A stretch of DNA of 64,000 bases from an uncultured Anaerolineae bacterium (lineage in GTDB: Bacteria > Chloroflexota > Anaerolineae > Anaerolineales > Villigracilaceae). The position numbers and the translations under genes are program-made. This document shows positions 60,201 through 64,000 of this stretch, piece after piece; the first letter of the stretch is position 1, and each line of letters starts with the position of its first letter. Where the stretch lies: positions 43,528-107,527 of the forward strand of contig CAIJPN010000159.1 of NCBI GenBank assembly GCA_903822545.1, read 5' to 3'. Below the pieces are notes generated by a model. That model was given only the letters and a program-made list of their open reading frames with translations. It was not told where the DNA came from and searched no databases.

Positions 60201-62853
60201 AGCCTACACCGAGCTATTCACCGATACCAGCCTGCGTCCCTTCCTGTCTTTTTGGAGCGATTGGGATGGCAGCAGCCGCCCATCTGGCCAGGGACACCGC
60301 CTGATCGCCGCCACCGTGATGGAAAATGTGCGGCGCATGGCCCGGATCCTCAGCCTGCTTCACCAGGCCGACGCGAACATCCAGATTGCCCCAGACCTGC
60401 TGGTCGAATTGGAGCGCCTGCCCCAGCGCAGCCAGCGCTTTACCCAACTGCTCAACAACATCACCCAGTTGACCCACCAACTGGAACAGCGTTATCGCGG
60501 CATCCTGCCGTTCTCGGTCGATGCCACCCCCATCGAGCGCCTGGCGACGCGTTTACACCTGCGCCGCGACCCAGCGCGGGTTCTGTGGCAGCACAATGAC
60601 CGCTACGAACAAAAAATGCGTGAACTGCGCGAACAACGCCGCGCCATGCTGGAAACCTATTTTGCGCTCAACAAAAAACTGCGCAAGCAACTGCATACCT
60701 TAATCCCGGATATCCAGTCTAACCGGGCCGTGGAACCGCTTTTGCGTGAAGTGGTTGGCTACAGCGACATTTTGCAGCGCATGGTCATCACGCCGCGCAT
60801 CCACCAGGGCATGATCACCGCCCGTGACCAGTTTGCCATTGACACGACAGCCTACAACATGCAGGAGATCAACGCCATTGCCGGGAAATATGGCAACCCC
60901 GGCATGACGCTCGGCCTGCAAATCAGCATGTCATCCAAACCCGAGGCGTTGATCGCTCTCGACCGAAAAATGAGCACCCAGACCGAACAGGCCCGCCGCG
61001 CACATCCAGATGCGGAACTGCCCTCCATCTGGCTCATCCCGCTGTTCGAAGAACTTGACTCGGTAACGCACATCCCCACCTACCTCGACCGCATTTGGGA
61101 TTACGCCCACCAGAGCCGCCACACCGAGCAAACCCCGCAGGGCCGCTTCGCCGAAATGCTGACCGAAGTCTTCATCGCCGGTTCTGATTTGAGCCAGCAG
61201 ATCAGCCAGGCCAATGGCGCCTTCCAGTACATCAAGGCCAAATATGCTGTCCAGACCTGGCTGGCCGAACATGGCGTGGCGGAAGCCATCCGCATCAAAC
61301 TCGGCAGCGGCGAACCGATGCAGCGCCAGGGCGGATACTACTCGCCGGTAGCGGGGCAGCCCGCCTTTGTCGATCTCGAAAACCAGCGCCGCCGCCTGGC
61401 CCGCAACCTGCCACCCGCTGCGCAGAAAAGCACCGCCTACGCCGCCACACCCCTGCAAGGGATATTCCTCGGCGGCGATTTGCGCACCTTCCAGAGCAGC
61501 CTGTCTGAGCACCTGCGCTTTTTGCCCGTGCGTGACCTGGCAAACCTGCTCTACCACGTGCGCGAAGCCCAACAGGAACACCGTCAAAACCTGTTACGGG
61601 CCGCCGAAACCCTGACAGAGAGCCGCATGGGCGTCAAAAGCCGTGGCGCGCAAGAATTGGAACGCCTGACGATTGGAATGCCAGAAGCGCTCTACGAGGG
61701 TTTCCTGAAAGAATTTACCGAGCATTTTCGCCATATTCTCTATGGCCGCCCTGAAGATGTCTTCGGGATCCACATCATCTCCTACTTCATAGGCCGATCC
61801 ATTCCCCAGCTACGCGACCGCCCCACTTCCCGCCGGAAATCCACCCTGGGGGTGGATCGCGGCCAGCAAATCCTGGCCAGCGTGGCTGAAATGATCCCGC
61901 TCTCCACACAGGGCAGCCTGCTGCGGGCGATTGCGCACAACCAGTCGCAGACCGGCGTCCTGGGCATCAACCAGCTGACGACCGGCCTGTTCCGCGCCCT
62001 GGAATATTACGCCCAGAAAACTTTCCCCGATGCCGAACGCGACAGCTTGATCGCCGAACGCCTGCTGCCGCGCCTGCCAGTCTATGAAATCCTGTTCACC
62101 CTGCGAATGTACCAGGACTGGCGCGGTGAGTTCCTCAAGCGCATCGAAACGGCCTTCCCGGCCGGGCATTCGGCCTTTGTAGCCTTGCGTGAAGACAACG
62201 ATGCCATGCAGCGCTTCTTGCCATTGTTCCAACAAGAACTGCTGCGGCGGCACGGCCTGAACGTCAGCGATTTTGTTGTCAACGGCGTTTTCATCCCCGA
62301 CCTGCTGCCCACCCTGCGCCCCGACCTGGCGGTTTTGATGCAGGAAAACCTGTTCAACACCGACTTTGACCAGATGTTAGCCCATTCCAACGGCAAAATC
62401 GACCCTGACTGGCAGCGGCAGGTCACAGACTTGCTGGAACTGCCCGAGCAGGTGCGTTACTGGCGGGGGGTTATCTGGGATTTGATGGGCGATTTGATTT
62501 ACCAGCGCGTCCAGAGCTTCACCGAACTGGCAGCGGCCCTGCACTCTGTCTCTGCCACCCGCCCTGCCCAGGCTGCGCGCGCTGCGGGTGGACAAAAACT
62601 GCCCACCGCGCTAACCGGTTTCCTGCGCTCTGCGCGCGTCGACGATGAAATGCGCCAGTTCCTGGTCGGCGCAGTAGAACAGTTGAGCAACATCACCGAA
62701 GGCAGCATCGAAGTGCCAGTCAGCATCATCCGGGCTATCAACGATGTCGAGCGGCTGGCGATGATCGAGGAAACCGCCATGCCCATCGAAAAACAGACCG
62801 TCCTGCGCTGCTGTGTTTTGCAGATTGCGCGCCTGGCCGGCGAGAACGGGTGA
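57208..62853 (+). CDS. Giant fusion: two aminotransferase folds plus PEP-carboxylase-like domain
   Basis: An 1881-aa protein. About 1-390 follows a fold-type-I aminotransferase (VNFHIGNPLQD, YMPRGGYNRKAPHALVKAFY, IILASGGISETLRLILSAI) but has no PLP lysine (VFVIGNADFLG near 290-297). About 400-800 is a complete aminotransferase: NNPHNATG (540-547), IDDLAYQ (570-576) and HSMSKTDCLAGARL with Lys619. About 840-1881 resembles phosphoenolpyruvate carboxylase in order and length: TVHPTQ (His929, cf. TAHPTE), WSDWDGSSRP (1016-1025, cf. GGDRDGNP), IPLFEELDS (1277-1285) and LGSGEPMQRQGG (1365-1376, cf. archaeal GSG-PFRGG). GYSDSxKD is not seen. If active, it could channel PEP through oxaloacetate to aspartate. 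A palindrome lies in frame at 809-821. The aminotransferase call is firm; the carboxylase part is inferred. Confidence 0.72.
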   Translation: MNATDSLAYFRLKQIRVARVSEISEATAAAPVPPEERVNFHIGNPLQDVKLSSAFLRIALGIDVRRQDLTDADADVLLEYLGWDKAEKPKLEFLIRTIQKSSPYMPRGGYNRKAPHALVKAFYKWLENQQEPLQYDLGEKSGKREIILASGGISETLRLILSAISNYLQITPARILCYRYDFPEPYRTIPNLLIEPLADDERVACIEVERWLTSQPETPTFLVVGGSLSETTRRNLRVLSIQHPLFFIEANNALNQHSLAREAKLVQRVIRLLTPAIFAPRLAALSTVFVIGNADFLGVIENVQFQLKGTPSASEVEFLNFLLEQNLAELKTEAPAEIFEDKAWLDEWGEGSAATTTLSRMAARVGGHLDSLLQGQAQSLERALSAIEQKTDRVTEIMQSRFPKNPGQGQTRVVDELADVDSLELLNQLIENPHNPAWSQTLQRSFLSAFTRHQPQYRPEACLVTSGSSRTALGLLGFHCGITDVLFPDLSWSYEQCFPNVHVVPLTPNLALDIDAMIAKIDQLCQADPHWPEHGAVAINNPHNATGRIFAEADVSRLMVYCLQHNIYVIDDLAYQNVAPVDSLLLIKTARQIANDLVRTGVLDEAATERVITVHSMSKTDCLAGARLSVVEIRETDLRERFRALNDLIAPNLVAIFICYLFYRGPLEGARTYWRMRNALFMERTQALLSAAENMPPDRNPFGLTIIPPSGSMYPLLHVERLPNGLSLDWLASSLARRGIGLLPLATFARTEEGFDTGRRTFRLTLGGIDPAEIMQVKARRLLIDLNRMIAEEDARYNRKELSFSIPAFPSPAGRGVGARGNGAVSDRLQQWDEISRQFENTRAIQEVNNLPVVDGKRLRGDFLKNYLPERLDLFRTRLEERAFISDELMRKAANGDWLAGRLEREFMKDSLARRQALFRLRNYDRTVHPTQKYSLQAEMLCDTIQRALIAREPVAPGLIEKTGQELFHEFLGQNVSINSQLEADEILVDLETLAASEAYTELFTDTSLRPFLSFWSDWDGSSRPSGQGHRLIAATVMENVRRMARILSLLHQADANIQIAPDLLVELERLPQRSQRFTQLLNNITQLTHQLEQRYRGILPFSVDATPIERLATRLHLRRDPARVLWQHNDRYEQKMRELREQRRAMLETYFALNKKLRKQLHTLIPDIQSNRAVEPLLREVVGYSDILQRMVITPRIHQGMITARDQFAIDTTAYNMQEINAIAGKYGNPGMTLGLQISMSSKPEALIALDRKMSTQTEQARRAHPDAELPSIWLIPLFEELDSVTHIPTYLDRIWDYAHQSRHTEQTPQGRFAEMLTEVFIAGSDLSQQISQANGAFQYIKAKYAVQTWLAEHGVAEAIRIKLGSGEPMQRQGGYYSPVAGQPAFVDLENQRRRLARNLPPAAQKSTAYAATPLQGIFLGGDLRTFQSSLSEHLRFLPVRDLANLLYHVREAQQEHRQNLLRAAETLTESRMGVKSRGAQELERLTIGMPEALYEGFLKEFTEHFRHILYGRPEDVFGIHIISYFIGRSIPQLRDRPTSRRKSTLGVDRGQQILASVAEMIPLSTQGSLLRAIAHNQSQTGVLGINQLTTGLFRALEYYAQKTFPDAERDSLIAERLLPRLPVYEILFTLRMYQDWRGEFLKRIETAFPAGHSAFVALREDNDAMQRFLPLFQQELLRRHGLNVSDFVVNGVFIPDLLPTLRPDLAVLMQENLFNTDFDQMLAHSNGKIDPDWQRQVTDLLELPEQVRYWRGVIWDLMGDLIYQRVQSFTELAAALHSVSATRPAQAARAAGGQKLPTALTGFLRSARVDDEMRQFLVGAVEQLSNITEGSIEVPVSIIRAINDVERLAMIEETAMPIEKQTVLRCCVLQIARLAGENG
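59634..59672. repeat. REP-like palindrome inside a coding region
   Basis: CCCCTCTCCC (59634-59643) and GGGAGAGGGG (59647-59656) form a perfect 10-bp stem with a GCC loop, followed by TTGGGGCGAGGGG; TTTCCCCTC (59631-59639) can also pair with GAGGGGAAA (59664-59672). The sequence family is the CCCTCTCCC...GGAGAGGG(TT)GGGG type seen as intergenic repeats in many bacteria. Here it encodes PSPAGRGVGARG in the linker between the aminotransferase and carboxylase-like parts and keeps the reading frame. Confidence 0.72.
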
Positions 62854-63329
62854 CAGGCCTCTGCTTCTGTTTGAAACACGGATTTTCGCGGGTTATCCTA
62901 GCTTCTCTGTGGTAAGGTCTCATATGCGGGAGTCAGAGCCAGTCAACGGGCATTTTTTCGAAACTATTTTGGCAATATCACATTAGAGCTTTTTGCATCG
63001 TCTGGAGATAAAAGGCTCTGCTTCTGCTGCACAGAAGTAGAACAAAACGATGAATTTTCAGAATATGACATCGTCAAGGTAGTGGCTCTATTTTTCTTGG
63101 TGTGAAAACCTGTGGGGGCGATCTGTTGTGCGTGAGATATCGGTCTTTTATCCAGGATTTCTTGAAAAAATATCTGTATTGCGAGAAACTGTCCTGGAAC
63201 AGATGGGGGATTTTGGCCCGGTTTTGGGCTGACCAGGATCAGCAAAAATAAACGCTGCGTTTAGTCAGTTTGTGAAAAAATAAACAATATGACGATGTAT
63301 TGGGAGACAGGATTTTGTATGATGGTTGC
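62854..63329. other. 476-bp intergenic region without a recognisable gene
   Basis: AT-richer than its surroundings. A 93-codon reverse frame at 62964-63245 has poor composition and no binding site, and I do not call it. A small hairpin CTTCTG...CAGAAG (near 63022-63037) is visible. I see no convincing promoter, riboswitch or terminator. Confidence 0.4.
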
Positions 63330-63794
63330 ATGAAAACTACCGCCCCGATCTCTGTCACCATCGTCACCCCCTCGGGAAAAATGAGCAGCGCCCTGCGCTC
63401 ATACCTCTCCACCCTGCCTGGCCTGGTTGTTGAGCAGTTTTCTTCGTATCACCCTGGCAATCTAATAGAGCTTTGCCAGTATCCGGCAGATTGTTTTGTG
63501 TTGGATGTGGATGCCTTTCAGCAACAGGATGCCGACCCAACCAATCTCAAGGAAACCATCATTTTTTTGCACACCACCTATCCAAATTCGGCAGTGGCGC
63601 TGGTTGTGAACAGCCACGAGCAGAAATTTGAGCTGGTTAATTTGGGCGCAGAGCTGGTTTTGTTGAAGGGTTTCCTGGAAGAGCCCCTGATGCAATTTTT
63701 TTCCACATCCGGTAGCCCGGAAGAAACCAACAGCTGCCAAAAGCACACCTGCGAAACCACAAGGTCACAAAATTATTTTCCCCGGCCTTTATAA
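63330..63794 (+). CDS. Receiver-like domain protein, possibly degenerate
   Basis: A 154-aa protein whose first 120 residues follow the receiver fold: SVTIVTPSGKMSSALRSYL, CFVLDVDAF with Asp59 at the phosphorylation position, ALVVNSHEQKF, and LGAELVLLKGF with a lysine at the usual place. The acidic pair of the first loop is replaced by TPS, so phosphorylation is doubtful. The last 30 residues are Ser/Thr/Cys-rich and unfamiliar. I start at the ATG at 63330; an upstream TTG in frame at 63300 is possible, and neither has a clear binding site. Confidence 0.6.
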   Translation: MKTTAPISVTIVTPSGKMSSALRSYLSTLPGLVVEQFSSYHPGNLIELCQYPADCFVLDVDAFQQQDADPTNLKETIIFLHTTYPNSAVALVVNSHEQKFELVNLGAELVLLKGFLEEPLMQFFSTSGSPEETNSCQKHTCETTRSQNYFPRPL

Positions 63795-63877
63795 AATCAC
63801 AACAGCTTGAAGCGAAAAACCCGCCAGCCTGGGTCAAAACACCGGCCTGGCAGCAATCACTCATCAAGGAGACTTTC

Positions 63878-64000
63878 ATGAAACGAATCTTGGCACTATG
63901 CCTGGTCTTTATGCTCAGCCTCAGCCTTGTCACACCCGCCGCGGCAGGGACCGAAGGCCCCGTCACCGGCCGGTTCGGCACCAGCGCCGTGCCCACCGTC
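63878..64000 (+). CDS. Secreted protein, N-terminal part only
   Basis: The first 41 codons of a gene that runs out of the window. The product opens with a classical signal peptide (KRILALCLVFMLSLSLV, then TPAAAG as likely cleavage region) and continues GTEGPVTGRFGTSAVPTV. GGAG lies 6 nt before the ATG. No domain can be recognised in the part present. Confidence 0.7.
   Translation, partial: MKRILALCLVFMLSLSLVTPAAAGTEGPVTGRFGTSAVPTV

Noticed and set aside
62964..63245. 93-codon reverse frame in the intergenic region
   Set aside because: No ribosome binding site, low-complexity Ser/Thr/Gln composition and no recognisable motif.
1..64000. CRISPR arrays, rRNA genes, intact insertion sequences or prophage genes
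   Set aside because: No regularly spaced direct repeats, no rRNA sequence, no intact transposase with paired ends and no phage structural genes were found on reading both strands.

Overview
The window looks like a chromosomal segment of a free-living, flagellated bacterium, most likely a member of the Chloroflexota (Anaerolineae-like). The grounds are gene content: a ClpC with an N-terminal Clp-repeat pair, a FlbD-containing flagellar cluster, many Chloroflexota-style ParA/cNMP/GAF genes, and operators resembling the Gram-positive type LexA box known from that phylum. No rRNA or other phylogenetic marker is present, so the placement is an inference. There is one tRNA, no CRISPR array and no intact insertion sequence.

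Region 1 (1-4.9 kb) is housekeeping: a partial hexose-6-phosphate mutarotase, msrA, clpC and a membrane-anchored DsbA-like oxidoreductase. Region 2 (4.9-14.7 kb, minus strand) is signalling: a 1188-aa multi-PAS/GAF histidine kinase, a receiver-histidine kinase hybrid, a receiver-HD-GYP protein, a chemoreceptor, a stand-alone receiver and an HDOD protein. It runs behind Region 3 (14.7-21.2 kb, minus strand), the flagellar cluster flbD-motA-motB-fliL-fliM-fliN-fliO-fliP-fliQ. That cluster is preceded by a protein with the GDPHVD self-cleavage motif of DUF1521 (MIIA) domains. Region 4 (21.3-25 kb) holds a chemoreceptor and cheW, which share a homologous promoter, with a degenerate IS200-like protein between them.

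Region 5 (25-27.1 kb) is the ammonia-forming nitrite reductase pair nrfHA behind a perfect CRP/FNR-type site placed near -41.5. Region 6 (27-34 kb) is accessory: lytic transglycosylase, membrane proteins, PAP2 phosphatase, a diguanylate cyclase fused to a ribbon-helix-helix domain, a separate ribbon-helix-helix protein, a MITE-like element, a 36-codon membrane-protein gene, an MFS transporter and a second GGDEF protein. Two promoters here carry the same pair of LexA-like operators.

Region 7 (34-55.8 kb) is the most unusual: three paralogous ParA/MinD-like ATPases, a cyclic-nucleotide-binding protein, a 1165-aa transporter/HEAT/cNMP protein, a two-protein NRPS line (C-A-T, then docking-C-A-T-E-C, without thioesterase), a family-5 solute-binding lipoprotein, a HAMP/GAF sensor and a PrsW-like protease. 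Same-strand order suggests that production of a short peptide (adenylation pockets read by eye as Orn-like and Asp-like), its capture or sensing, and ParA-type localisation are linked.

Region 8 (56-62.9 kb) has tRNA-Ala(CGC), an SPFH-like membrane protein, and, overlapping it by one base, an 1881-aa protein that appears to fuse two aminotransferase folds (the first without a PLP lysine) to a divergent phosphoenolpyruvate carboxylase. A REP-like palindrome lies in frame inside this gene. The window ends with a receiver-like protein and the start of a secreted protein.
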